A DNA stretch of 64,000 nt. Source: Onchocerca volvulus. Its lineage: Eukaryota > Nematoda > Chromadorea > Rhabditida > Onchocercidae. The position numbers were made by a program, and so were the translations under genes. Position 1 is the stretch's first letter. Each line of letters opens with the position of its first letter. Of the stretch, positions 12,295-24,810 are shown piece after piece. The stretch lies in assembly GCA_000499405.2 (NCBI GenBank), contig HG738140.1, forward strand, positions 15,825,097-15,889,096, written 5' to 3'. The notes under the pieces were generated by a model. It worked only from the letters and a program-made list of their open reading frames with translations, made no database searches and was not told the DNA's origin.

Positions 12295-14195
12295 TCATTC
12301 AATAAGCTAAAGAAAAATTCCTAGTCTTACAATAATTTTTTCTTTTGTTTTGATTTAATTTTTTTTCAGTTTTAAAATGATATTAATATAATGTAAAATA
12401 AATAAATGTTAATAATGTTAATTTAATTAAGTCATAGCGCTGTGAATGCCTTGTTATGTATTGCATGAAACACGTGAATTCAGCATAAGTTTTATACATT
12501 TCATACGTAAGTTTTCTGGTCCAGTTTGGTTACGTGTAAATAAATCATCAATTTGAGCTAAATAAATCATCAATGTAATATTTGATAGAAATTAATTTTC
12601 AATTATGTAAATCTAGAACTTTTTTTCTGCACTTTTTTTTGGTCTACGAAAAAGATTTTTATTAAACTGAATAATCATTTTTGAAATTCATTCAGATCAA
12701 AAAAGTTTTTTTCCCTTCCTTTCGGTTATCCATTTAATAAAATTAAAATTATTCATATTTTCTCTCTTTCTTTTATGAAAATTATTGCTTTAAAAGTGAG
12801 TGGATGATAATAAACGGATAGCATTCTTGGTTCTTCTCTTTTTTCTGTATTTTTCCGAAATAATTGAACAAACTAAAATATGCTTATCAATTAATTGCTC
12901 TTTATTAATTTGTTAACATTCGAAAAAAAAAAAAAAAAGAAAAATGATTACGGTAATGAAGTTTTTCATCAAAATATTCCTCAGTCATGTTTATTATCAA
13001 TGCTACATTTCTACCGGTATTTGTTAATAGTAACAATTCATGCCTTGAATTTGAATAAATTTTCTTTCATTTAATATAATGTGCATTAGTTAAACACGAT
13101 TGTAATTAATTCAACAACTAGTAAATCTCTCAAAATGATGAAAATGATAACGACGGAGATAAGATTAATATGGATAATCTTGCTATCTACGTCACAAGGA
13201 ACACTGATCAGTAACTAGTCAGTAGGAGATTTAATTCGATGGATAATTTTAAATGACACATCGACAGAAAAATATTTTGTCATTAGTAATTTGTAAAATT
13301 ATCGGAAATTTCAATACTGGTTTGATGGAACCAGAAAAGGTGTCAAATAGTCCTAAGAATGTAGAAATTATATTGCAGAATGGTGAATTGCTATGTATTT
13401 TTCTCAGTGCATAGATAAATCGATTGATTGATAAATTCATCTATCAACATACGAAGTGATTTGAAACGAATTAATAATTAATGGATATTTTAAGTAATTA
13501 ACCGTGAATTACCAAATTTAGTGATTTTAAAAAGTCAGTTTCACAAATCAAAGTTATTTTAGCTAATTTATTTACAGCAACAAATATAATAAATCGATAT
13601 GAATTACTAATTCAAGAGTCAAATTTCATATATATTTATGATTTTTTTTTGAAATCCTTCTTTTTATTTTTTTTTTTTTTGTTTTTGAACATTTTGTGAA
13701 CAAAATGATGTACTTTCTTTTCTTTGTTCTTTTTATGTATTATGAAAATATTCGAAAAAGGAAAAAAAAAAGTAGAAATTTCAATAATACAATTATATTT
13801 GCATGAATAATAAGAGCGAAATTCATTGAGGTAAAATTCTGATGTTAATAATTTCGTGAAAATAAAATTTCATATATAATTTCATATGCATTTCAATTTC
13901 TTATAAATTATCCAAAGAAGTTTCGCTTTCATCCATTATTTTCTCATTTGATGTATCGATTTAATTGGCGGAGAACTTCTCATTCCGATGATTAATTTAG
14001 ACAAGAAAAAAACTTTCAAAAAATATACTTTTCAATTAACTGATAAAACATAATATTTGTTTTTTTCTTATTCTTACAGATTTTAGAAAATCAAAGAATT
14101 TGATTCAAAATTTAAAAAGGAATTTCAAAAATAACAAAAATGAGTCATTGGAATTTAATTACAGTAAACATTTTACTTGAAACTTTTTAAAATAT
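12295..14195. other. Intergenic, no firm gene
   Basis: About 1.9 kb of AT-rich sequence with A/T homopolymers (near 12924-12938 and 13667-13680). A 53-codon plus-strand frame (ATG at 13253, stop at 13412-13414) overlaps an open minus-strand frame. It has no recognisable motif or splice support and may be chance. Confidence 0.5.
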
Positions 14196-17100
14196 TCAGT
14201 TATAAGAAAAACATCCAGTATATCCTGGATTAGATACCAATGATGGAATAGCAATATCGGTAGAAATGAATAATGCATGTTTGATTATTTGCAAATGAAT
14301 ATTATATAAATTAATTGGTGAACCCAATCGTGGCATTTCGATTGGAAATCCATTAGCTAGCTTTTCATTTATTGCCTAAAAAAATAGGAATCAAATCAAT
14401 CGATCAAAATACTGATTTGAACGAAAGAAGCAAAAAAGAAGAAAATTAAATGGATAAAATTTTCTGCATCAATTGAAAAATTTTTAATCAAAAATCTTAA
14501 AAATGCCAGTCAATCGGTACAGCCTATCCTTAAACATTGAATTATTTGGGAAAAAATACCTCTAAAGTTTTGATCCAATTGAGAAATAATCTTGAAATTC
14601 AAAATCCTTATCGATTGGAGAAATAACCTACATTACTAAGGATTCCTCGAGCTAAATCAGAAAGATTCATGAATGCTTCTTTCGGAATGCCAAACGTTTC
14701 GTCAACATCAACAAATTCCATGCGTTGAACTTGAGCTTTACCAATGATACGATTTCCAGTAATTTGAACTGTAATTGCGAATTCATTTACAATTCGTAAA
14801 TGGCCAACTTGTATCGTAGTACCATCCAGAAAAATGAAACCATCTAACATTAAATCAGTTACGATAGTATCTGAAATATGATCCAATGTTTACAATAATT
14901 TTAAACTTTAAAATTGAAAGATTTTTTCAATTTAAAATTCAAACATACAATTCTATTTTTTGGCGCAAAACCAAAGATAAAATTTAAGATAGAAAAAAAT
15001 TTTGAGTTTAAATTTTGATAAAAATCTTAAAATTTACCATTATTAGCAGTATGAAATTGTATAGATGGCCCACGGCTTGTTCCAATTATAATGTAAACCT
15101 TTTTTTGGGGATATTTTTCACGAATTGCCGGAGCAATATTACCAAAACATATACCTAAATTTAATAAAGTACCAGTTGTTGTAAGTCGCTTGTTTCGAAC
15201 ATGCGGTGAATCCGATGTCTTTTCAGTTGTCAAATCCTGAATTAGTTATATTAGAAATAAAAGTGGTGGAAATTGATCTTAATTTTATAATTCAACAAAT
15301 TTCACTCCAATCAAATCATCATTTTATGCCCACAACGAAATATCAGAAATAAAATTAAAATCTATATAAAATGTAATGTTCGTTGTTACTTTCGACACAA
15401 TGTTACAAGTTCTTCATCGATTGATTTGAAAATTTTGATGCAACGTTGCATTCGAATAGGTGCAATCCGTTTGATTACTAATTATATTTTGCCTATTATT
15501 TAATCATCAGTATACCTAACTAACTTTACGCCACTTTATAATTGTATATCCGATCGATTCATCTTGAAATTTTTGTTTATTATTTTAAATTTCATTAAAA
15601 ATTATTTCATTCATTGATGTATTACTTTTGCATACATTTTCATTCTCTGTGACACTCAAATCGAAATCGATTTCACATGTTAGATTTAGTAAATCACCAA
15701 CAATTGGTATCTCAGGACCGATTCGAAATGAAAAAATACCTTTCCTAAAACGTTTAAAAATTATCATTCATTTCTTATCCTTACTAATAAAAAAGTAAAA
15801 AAATTTTACTTATTTAATTTCAAATCAATAATTACAAAATTTTTTGCAAATTTCATTGAAATGAACAAAAAATGAAAAATAAACAGAATTTCTTTTACCA
15901 ATAAAGATATCAGGATCCATATCATCTTATTTATCATCATAAATGCCTTTTATTAATGCAAATATTTGAAAAAAAAAAAAAAAAAGCAAACCTGTGTAAA
16001 TGATAGAGTAATGTATTGAGCATATAATCACTGATAAGAAGATCAAGCATTCGTCCGCTATCTGATACCGGATATTGTAATACAGGTGATCCAAATGGTG
16101 TACCACCTTGGGTATTTGGACTAAATTCACCTGCCAGATCGAAAGTTAAATCATAATTTGTTGTTGATGAACCTAATAAATACGTTGATAGAGCTAAATC
16201 CGATGCACACGTCTGAAATAATCTTTTCAAGCTAAACAAGCAACGAAAGATTATTTTTAAGAAGATTATTCCGAAAAGTTTGCCAAGATTTCTCGATCCA
16301 TTTAATGCCGTAATTATAATGACGATTATTTTTTCTAAAAAATTGCCGTGATTTTCCGGCAGAGATTTCTCGATCTATTTAATTTATTATTGCTGATATT
16401 TCTCAAGAAATTGCTATAAGAGCAATAATTATATTCTATTTACCAAATTAAATCTATTAATATTTCAAATAAATCCTATCTTTAAGCAACTAATTGTCGA
16501 AATCTTATTTTGATATACTAAAAATTCGAGAAAAAATTTATTTTCAAATCTCTTTTTGTCTTTTCTTTTTTTTTATTTTTATTTTATAGTTTAAATTTTT
16601 TGTAAAATTACTGAATTTTTTTAAAATAACAAAAATTAAAAAGTTACAGAATTTAAAAATATCAAATTGTTGCGGAATTTTAACATACTTGTATACGATT
16701 CAAAACAAAATCCAAATAATATGATAATATTTCATTGTCCTTATTATCGCAATTAGCACACTGTTCCCATTGATTATTGTTTGTTGTATCTGCCAATCTA
16801 ATCTGTAATCATTGTTTATTTCTTAATAATTTTTTGATTAAATAAATCAGTAAGATTAAAGGAAAATGAAAAGATAAATAAATCGATAGACGTATCTCTT
16901 GTTCCTATTTCTTTTTTTTTTTAAATTTTCTTAATTTAACTAAAATTTCATTCATAATTTCTATTTTACTTACATTTCTTTTCATTCTTCGCCAAATTCG
17001 ATTATGCTTGATCATTTTTATCTTTTGAGGAAATTTATTAGATATTCTTGCAAGTGCTATTGTTGATTTCTGATCGGTTTTTGTAGATATTGATGATTTC

Positions 17101-20100
17101 TGATTTTTGATTTCCTCTTTTACCGCAACAATTTTCAGCAATTTATCGTTATTTAAATGTTTCAAATTCATCAATGGTTTGTTGATATTGATCGCTTTTT
17201 GTTTTAAATTGGCAATATTTGGCACACCACTTATCGAGATTGCTTTTGATTTAAGCTTTTTATTGGTTAATGATAAAATGGTCGTTTGATAAAGTTGGCA
17301 AATTTCGGATGAACACTGAAATCAAAAATTTAATTTGAATTTAACGAAGGAGTAGCTAAAAATGAGAAAAACTTGTGAAAAGAAATATAAAAAATTAAGA
17401 AACATATTTTATCTACTAGAGATAAGAAGATATTTTTTTCTTATCAGATTAATAGTTAAATGATAGCTGGATCATTTTCTTGAATTATCCATCATCCATC
17501 TAGTAGATATCGCTTTTTTTTTAAAATCAAGTTACGATTTTTGATAATTTATTAGATGTATTAGAAGAAGAAGAAGAAAGAAGCAAAGTGTACTTACATA
17601 ATCTGGTAATTTTTTCGGTCTACTTATCAGTGAAGCAATATATGGAAGCACTTGACTAGTTGAGATTTCTTGTGGTATATTAGCTAATTGAGAATTTACT
17701 CGTTCATCAAGTAATCCCGGTACCATTTCGCAAAATTGTCCCGGTATTGTTTCATTAGCTTGCGATATAATTTTTGTCTAAAAGTCCCAAACTTAAAAAG
17801 TTGTTTACATAAATGATTAAAAATTTCAAAAACTTTTTCCATTGTCCATTTGTTATTAAATGAAAAAACGTTTCGATTATTATAGCAAAAAAAGGAAAAT
17901 GAATGTCACAAATTTAATTATTGTATGCTAAGGATTTACAGCATAACTCTTTTAAAATATAGTGGAAAAATTTTCTTTAAAAAAAAAAAAAAACAGTAAA
18001 TTAATAGAAAAATATTTCAAATTAATATTGCAATACTCAATAGTTAAGTTTCGACGAAGTTAGCTAATTAATTTGATAAAGTTAATTGGTTTATTTCTTT
18101 TAATATTGATATGATAAATTTCTTCCGATACCTGATGCATTGCAATCAGTTTTAAATTTAATTTAAAATTTCATTTTATGATTATTAACAACAAAAAATT
18201 TTTCTCATTAAATTCAATATTATTATTACATTCTATGATTAATTTCATGATCATTATTAAGTTTGAAATTTTACATTTATTTTATTGAGAAGAAACACAT
18301 TACCCGGAAAATATTGTTGATAATAAAGCCAATTATGCCTCCCTCATTAATTTGAATATTTAAGTATCCAATTGTAAGAGAACATTTACTCATACGAATA
18401 TACGGCGCATTATTATAAGGATTACGTTCAATTGATAATTGCACATACATCGATATCTGTAATCATTTTTTACGAAATTTATCAAAATTATTCCAAAAAT
18501 TCTTTCCCAATTTTTCAAACTTTTTTATGTTCGTAAAAAGGAAATAAATTTATAAATTAATGAATGAAAGAAAAAACCTGTCTAGCATCAATGCATACTG
18601 TTCCACAAAGTGAGAAAGGTAACAGAACAGTAACTTGTCCACGAAGTTGTCCACGCACACTAAAATTCAAATGAAATAATGAAATCTAATCAATTTATAA
18701 ATTCGTTAAAAGTTCAAGTAAATCATTAAATCGAGGATTTTTTTCACAAAATTCTCAATAAAAATATAAAATAATGGAGTAAAATTGAACCTAATGCAAA
18801 AGTTACTTTGAATTTGAATCTTAAAAAAAAAAAAGGAAATCATAAGGGAAAGTTAATTTGTAATTTAATTTTAGAACAACAAATTTCAATCAAATTAAAA
18901 ATTTTGAAAAATTTGTTCAATGAAAATAAGCAATCATTTATTCATTGATAGTTTATCATACGGATGAATTCAATAAATGTTTAATGTCATTTTTGTTCTG
19001 TTGCCCTAAATTATTACAAGTAGATAAATTCTTTTCCATAAACCAATTACCTTTAAACTGATCTTTTCACCAAACAAAAGAAGACCGAAAACTTCTATTC
19101 GAAAAATCTAGCTCAAATATAACAGAGAAGCCTTACTTTTCGAATTATTTCAAAAATTTAATCAAAAGATGACAAGTATCAAGTAGATGGAATTAATCAA
19201 ATCCGGAGAATAATTAAAAATTTAAATACATTATGAAATTCTAGAATTTCAATCCTATTTTAATGATTTTTTTTTATTATTATCAATGACTGAGATACCT
19301 TAGGGCAAAATTTCGAATTTTGAGTCCGATTTGATTATGTGATATTGGAAATAATGCGACATGTTCAGGACATTGATAATTTGTTATCATTATATGTGAA
19401 AGACGTGCATATCCATTGACCTAAAATTATTTATAAAATATTTGTTCCAGTAATTTAAAATTATAAAGATTTTATTGTTGTGCAGTAATGGATTGAACAA
19501 ATTTTAATATTCGATTTTTAATACCATCTCTAATCAGACTGGTTCTCCTTCAAAAATGATTTCTAGGATCAATCCAGTTTTTTTGTCAAAAACATATCAC
19601 AATTATATTGGTTGAAAAGATATTAAATTAATGTAATATTATAGCCTATCTTAATTAAAGACATAGCACAATCAATTTATTTTTTAATTAAATTTTAAAG
19701 GAATGATTTGGATTTTGAAATTCAGGAATGAAGCAAATCTAAGACTTCGGAAATGGAATGGGATTGAAGAATAAAATTGGATCTTAAGAATATTCGTAAA
19801 TTGTATTATGTATACAAGTTATACATATACAGTGGATTATAAAATCATATTTTAAGTTAATTAATCTTGAAATATAAATTAAATGAATGAAAAAGTGAAA
19901 TATTGGCATACTTCTTGAAGGGATTGTGTGTACCCTGGTATTTGAATATTTTGTATTTCTTGATTCAGTAATTGTGCAATAACCGAACTAGCATAACGAA
20001 ATGCATTTCTATTGAATCGTATTTTGATGCCTGGGAAACCAATATATCCACAAAAGTCTAGACTGGGATTGAAATCAGTTGAACTAAAAGAATCGAAATC

Positions 20101-20566
20101 AGTTGAATGTAAAAATCAGAAAGAATTCAAGGAAATAAAAGAGAAGAATTTGCATTAATTATAATAATTTTAATTCGTAAAATATTTATTTAAAAGTAAA
20201 AGAGAGAAAAATTTCATATTCTTATGAATAAAATTAAGCATTGAATTAAATTAAATATAATACAAATACTTGAATAATCAAATTGATTATTTGAATAGTT
20301 GCGAAAGAATAGGTTAAATCATTTTGGATAAGGCAAATACAAATGAAAAAAAGACAAATTTTATTTTTTCTGCAAAAACTTGAATAGTTTACCTGCTCAC
20401 AGCTTTAGAATTGATCAAATAATTTATGCATTGTGGAAGTGATGGTGGCGGCTCGCCGCGTAAATTTTGTTTTAATGAAGCAGTGATAATTACCGAATAT
20501 GATAATAATATTGCCAAAAGTAACGATATAATCGGATATGATGAGAATTTTGCCAGAAACAGCCAT
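14196..20566 (-). CDS. BPI/LBP/CETP-family lipid-binding protein, probably secreted
   Basis: Exons on the minus strand: about 20566-20393, 20083-19912, 19420-19299, 18659-18578, 18456-18304, 17777-17598, 17315-16974, 16802-16689, 16212-15992, 15744-15636, 15236-15038, 14870-14632, 14375-14196 (stop at 14198-14196). All junctions are in phase, giving about 760 residues. After a hydrophobic leader, exon 2 holds FPGIKIRFNRNAFRYASS, matching the N-terminal (N)PGIKVRI-type opening of BPI proteins. Exons 4-6 carry paired cysteines (CGTVC, MSKCSLTIG) and a LINNIF-like hinge strand. The last exon contains AINEKLANGFPIEMP, the IN..L..GFP motif near the C-terminus of BPI family members. Family members bind lipid or lipopolysaccharide in two tandem barrels. 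Odd points are the 114-residue lysine-rich insert (17315-16974) and the absence of an in-frame ATG in the leader exon. Ligand and tissue cannot be inferred. Confidence 0.87.
15361..15490 (+). mobile_element. Helitron-like 5' terminus in intron of the BPI-like gene
   Basis: The intron between exons 15744-15636 and 15236-15038 contains, after an A, a sequence starting TCTATATAAAATGTAATG and followed by GTTCGTT. Further on comes TTTGAAAATTTTGATGCAAC and then GTTGCATTCGAATAGGTGC. The same succession occurs at 37456-37560 beside Helitron coding remnants. Helitrons begin with TC, insert between A and T, and carry this type of AT-rich start. I could not place a clear CTRR 3' end before the next exon, so the right boundary is approximate; it is probably a short non-autonomous or truncated copy. 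Confidence 0.6.
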
Positions 20567-23500
20567 ATTTAAAAGTTTATCAAACAAAAACTCATTCTTG
20601 AGCAGATGGGAAAAAAAGAGAAGAAATTTGAAGTGAAAATACAAAGAATGAAAATTAAATGAATCAATAATTTTAGGAATCATTTAAATAGGTAGCATTT
20701 AAAAATTACAAATTCATTTATTTTTAAATTTTATCTAAAATAGAATTGTTAGATTATCTTTTTCCAATTCAACTGCCTAGTTTTTTATCGGAATTTTATT
20801 CCGATTTTAATTAATTCAAGAAATGCTTACCAAAATGTTCATAATTCATATGTTGTTGTTTGAATCAAATGAAAATTTCTTGCTGTAAAAGGAAAACAAA
20901 ATTAAAAAAATGAAATTTTAAAGTAAAATTTGCATAAATTTCATCTGAAAATTGCTGGATAATAGAAAATTTCTATTTTTCAAAAAAATAAAAAATAACA
21001 TAAAATGAATTTTAGTAGCATAGAATGGATTTTCAAAAAAACGAAGATTTTCTGTGAATAATTTAATTTATTGTATTAAGTAGTGTTGAAATGAAATATG
21101 AACAAACTTTATTTTAGAATTTCACCGCATAATATAGATATAATATAAAAATTGATCGTATAGTATAAAATTTTGGACAGATTTGTTTATCGAAAAGTAT
21201 TAGTTTGTAATTTACTTGTATATAAACTTCAAATAATAAATATATTGAAAAACACATCAAAAATAATGATAAAAACAATTGAAACAATAAATTCGATGAA
21301 ATACTAGGAAATGATACGAGAATGATAATATTATTAATCATAGCTTTTTGATGGCATGATAAGAACTCTCGAGACCGATCGAACCGGTTTTAAATACCAG
21401 GAAAAAGATGATCCTAAATGTTGAACTATTTACATTACTAATTTATAGTTAATTTGAGAAATTTTCGCTCCTTTTCCTTAGAAAGGAAAAGAAGGAGAAA
21501 TTTAATATCTCATAAATCATAATAATCATTTTGATGATTAGAAATTTTGGAATTATTTTATCATTAATCTCGAATTGCCGATTAAATGATTTCATAAAAC
21601 AGCTGCTACTCTTTAAAATATTATTTTATTAATAATCGTAAATAAAAAAAAATATCTTAATTTAATAAATATGAATTAAAATTTGATTACAATTGTTTTG
21701 CTATTACTAAATTTTTGTAAAAATATTTAATCAAAACTTAAAATGAAATAATATTTACATTTGCTTTAAATAATTTTTTATGGTTGGAAATATTTATGTA
21801 TCTCAAAAGTTAATTAACAAGTTAAAATTAAATTCTTCTATGTTTGGCCAAACATGATGAATAGAATTGGCTAACTAATTCAGAACAATAAATTTTTTGT
21901 TTTGAATCGATTTTTCTTAATCAAATATGAATTGAAATTTCACCAAATATGAATTAAAATTTGATTGTAATAGAGATGTCCGGAAGTCAATTAATTGATT
22001 TATTTCATCAAAAAAGTTAACCAAAAATATTCCTCACCAAGAAAATTAATGAAAGAATTCATTTGCATTTGGGAAGCAATTATATTCCATGGCAAATGAT
22101 AATTCAGAGACAGAAATGATATCATTGAACTGATATTGACTATCCGGGAAAAGAAAAGCGATTGATTCAGTTCTGATCAAATTTAAAGATGATATAACCT
22201 GTAAACTTTAGAAATGCTAAAAATAGTAACGAATTTACATAAATTGCAATTAAAATTGCTTTTTTCCTCTGTTTTGACATTTCCCCTTCTCGTTTCATCT
22301 ATTTTGACCTCTTTTTAACTTGACGTTTCTTCCATAATTCGGGAAACAAGTTTTTAAAACGTTTCGGTATGAATTTTCATCATAAAGATAATATTGATTT
22401 AATAATAATTATTTAAACAATTTAATGGTCCACTTGAGAGGATTTCAAAAAGCATTTTTAATTTTTTAAAATAGCAATGATTTTTTAAGTAATTTGATAA
22501 TTTGCTTGATAGAATATCAAGAAACATTTTTTAGGATAATAATAAATGATTCATTAAAATTTTTGTTCCGTTAATATTAAAACTAATAGGCGGTGAAAGA
22601 TAATACTTACGATAATGAAAAAATAGTTTATCAAATTAACTTAAATAATCTCTACTATTTGCCTTTCGATTTTTCATTAGCATTTTAAATGACAAAAAAA
22701 TTAATGTAAAATTATGATTTCCCTTTCTGTAGTTTTAGAAATCTTTTTAAGATTTGAAGTTTAAATTTTTTTATATAACATTCCACTTTTTTTTAATAAG
22801 AAATAAATTGAATAATATTAATTCCAAATTGATGTGTTTTAAGTGATGTTTTCATGCTGATAATAGGAAACTGATTTTTATCTTTTTATATCGTGAAATT
22901 TCAAGCAACAACTCGAACGATCCGAATAAATTGATAAAAATTGATTAGTTTGATAATCATGATTTTACAACCTAAAATGATTGCAATTCATAGATAATCA
23001 TATGAACCGGACATTGTCATGTTATAAAATCGCAACGGAATATGTTTATTTTATTTATCTAATCACTGATTGAGTTGTTTTATTAAACTTATCTTCGAAT
23101 ATAATTTATTTGATTAGTATAGGTTCTGGGCATATATAAATTATCTATAAATCATAAAATCTTTGACACATTTAGCTGAATTTGATAATCTAAAATAAAA
23201 TTTTAAGACCTTTCAAAAAAATAATACTAAAAATTAGAAAAATAAAATAAAAATTAAAAAGGAAATGAAAAAATGATGTGAACATAAAGTGATAAAATAT
23301 TGAACAAATTTATTTACTTATTTTTTCATTAATTCCCGAATTTTTTAAATTACTAGAAAATTTTGAATGATTTTATTTATAACGTAGAAGAAGAGGCAGA
23401 AAAATTGCTGAAACAATCAAGGAATTTATGCTAATTTATGCAAATTAATTTGTGCAAATTAGTATTTATGCAAATTATTTGTGTTTTATTAAATATTTTA

Positions 23501-24633
23501 TTCCTAACTTGATAAACTAATTTGTTTTCTCATCTTTGTAAATGAAAAAAAGAAAATGCGAGAAATAGAATTCTTACTTTATCATCGTATTTTGTTTTTC
23601 TCAACTTTCCTTATCATTTACTGTTGAAAGTGCTATTCTTATTGCTATCGCTAAATGCAAAACAAAAAAACGAACTTTCTTGATGTCGAAATTTTGCATA
23701 AATTTCGATATTCAATACAGAAAATTTCTTCAAAATAGCGAATTTTAGCAATGTTCCGGTTTAATTTCGTGGAATTAAACTTTTCGAAACTTTGTCGATC
23801 GTTTTATTTTGCAGTTGCATTACTGTAGTCAAGAATTATCTTTCAAGAGAAAAAAAGTAGAGAATTATTTACTGCAGTGATTTGTAATTAAAATCAAAAT
23901 CTCGAGAAATTAAAAGATGTGCTAAATAAATATACAATATAAAGTAAAAAAATGGCATTTCATTTCACAAAAATTTCGTTTCGTTTTGCATAAATTTCAT
24001 TTCATTTTTGGCAAAATACATTTTAATGCACAAAATTTGTTTCATTCTTTAATATTAAATCAATTTAATAAGAATTCATTTTCTTCTTCCTGCTGAACCA
24101 ATTTGATATGAATTTATTCCCTTTATGCGTGTAAAATTAAGTTGAAAAAAAAAAATTCATATTTGGATTAATTTGACAAAAATTCATTTCCTTTTCCCTG
24201 CAAAATAATTCGATATAAAATTCATTTAGATTAATTTGATAAGAGTTTATTTCTTTTTTGATAATAAAAATTCATTCAAACTAATTTAAAAAGAATTCAT
24301 TCCTTATTGATATTAAATCAATTTATGCATCAATGATCAGCTAAATTAGAAATTTTACAACTAGTTTCCACTTTTTGTGAAAAAAAAATTTAGTATTTCA
24401 TTAAAGCAATGAAAAACAATAAACTTTTTTCAAATTATTTGTAATAAAATTTTTTAAATTTAAATGGAATGTATTCTTTTATTATTGCTTTTCTCTATAT
24501 GTCATGAAAGTGATAACAAGATATGATAACAAATCGGCGACGATAATCAGAAATCGAAAATTTCGAAAACTTTTTTTGAACATATTATAGAACGGGAATG
24601 TTAGGTATGGCTTGATATATAATTGACAGAAAT
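20567..24633. other. Long AT-rich intergenic stretch
   Basis: About 4 kb upstream of the BPI-like gene. No exon-like segment, RNA gene or family motif was recognised on either strand. It includes many short A/T runs and repeated AATTTGATAA/ATTCATTTC-type words around 23950-24310. The promoter of the BPI-like gene should lie near 20570-21000, but no specific site is evident. Confidence 0.6.
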
Positions 24634-24810
24634 ATGTTTTATTTATTTTTAGTTATTCCATTTCTTATTTATTGTTTCACAGTTTATAAAAGCAATCAAA
24701 AAAACGACAAATATTGCATTCTGATAAGTCCCAATGCCAAAAATTACAGGAATTTTATTTGGAATATAACAGAAAATGAAGTTATACTATCATCTTATAA
24801 AAGTAAATAA
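24634..24810 (+). CDS. Candidate small secreted protein or first exon (58 codons)
   Basis: ATG at 24634 to TAA at 24808-24810. The product begins MFYLFLVIPFLIYCFTV, a convincing signal-peptide shape, followed by a hydrophilic part containing one Cys, a Trp and a potential N-glycosylation site (NIT). A GTAAAT donor-like site overlaps the end (AAAA|GTAAAT at 24802), so this could be exon 1 of a longer gene; no partner exon was found. In DNA this AT-rich a hydrophobic start can arise by chance, because TTT, TTA and ATT codons are favoured. No family recognised. Confidence 0.3.
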   Translation: MFYLFLVIPFLIYCFTVYKSNQKNDKYCILISPNAKNYRNFIWNITENEVILSSYKSK

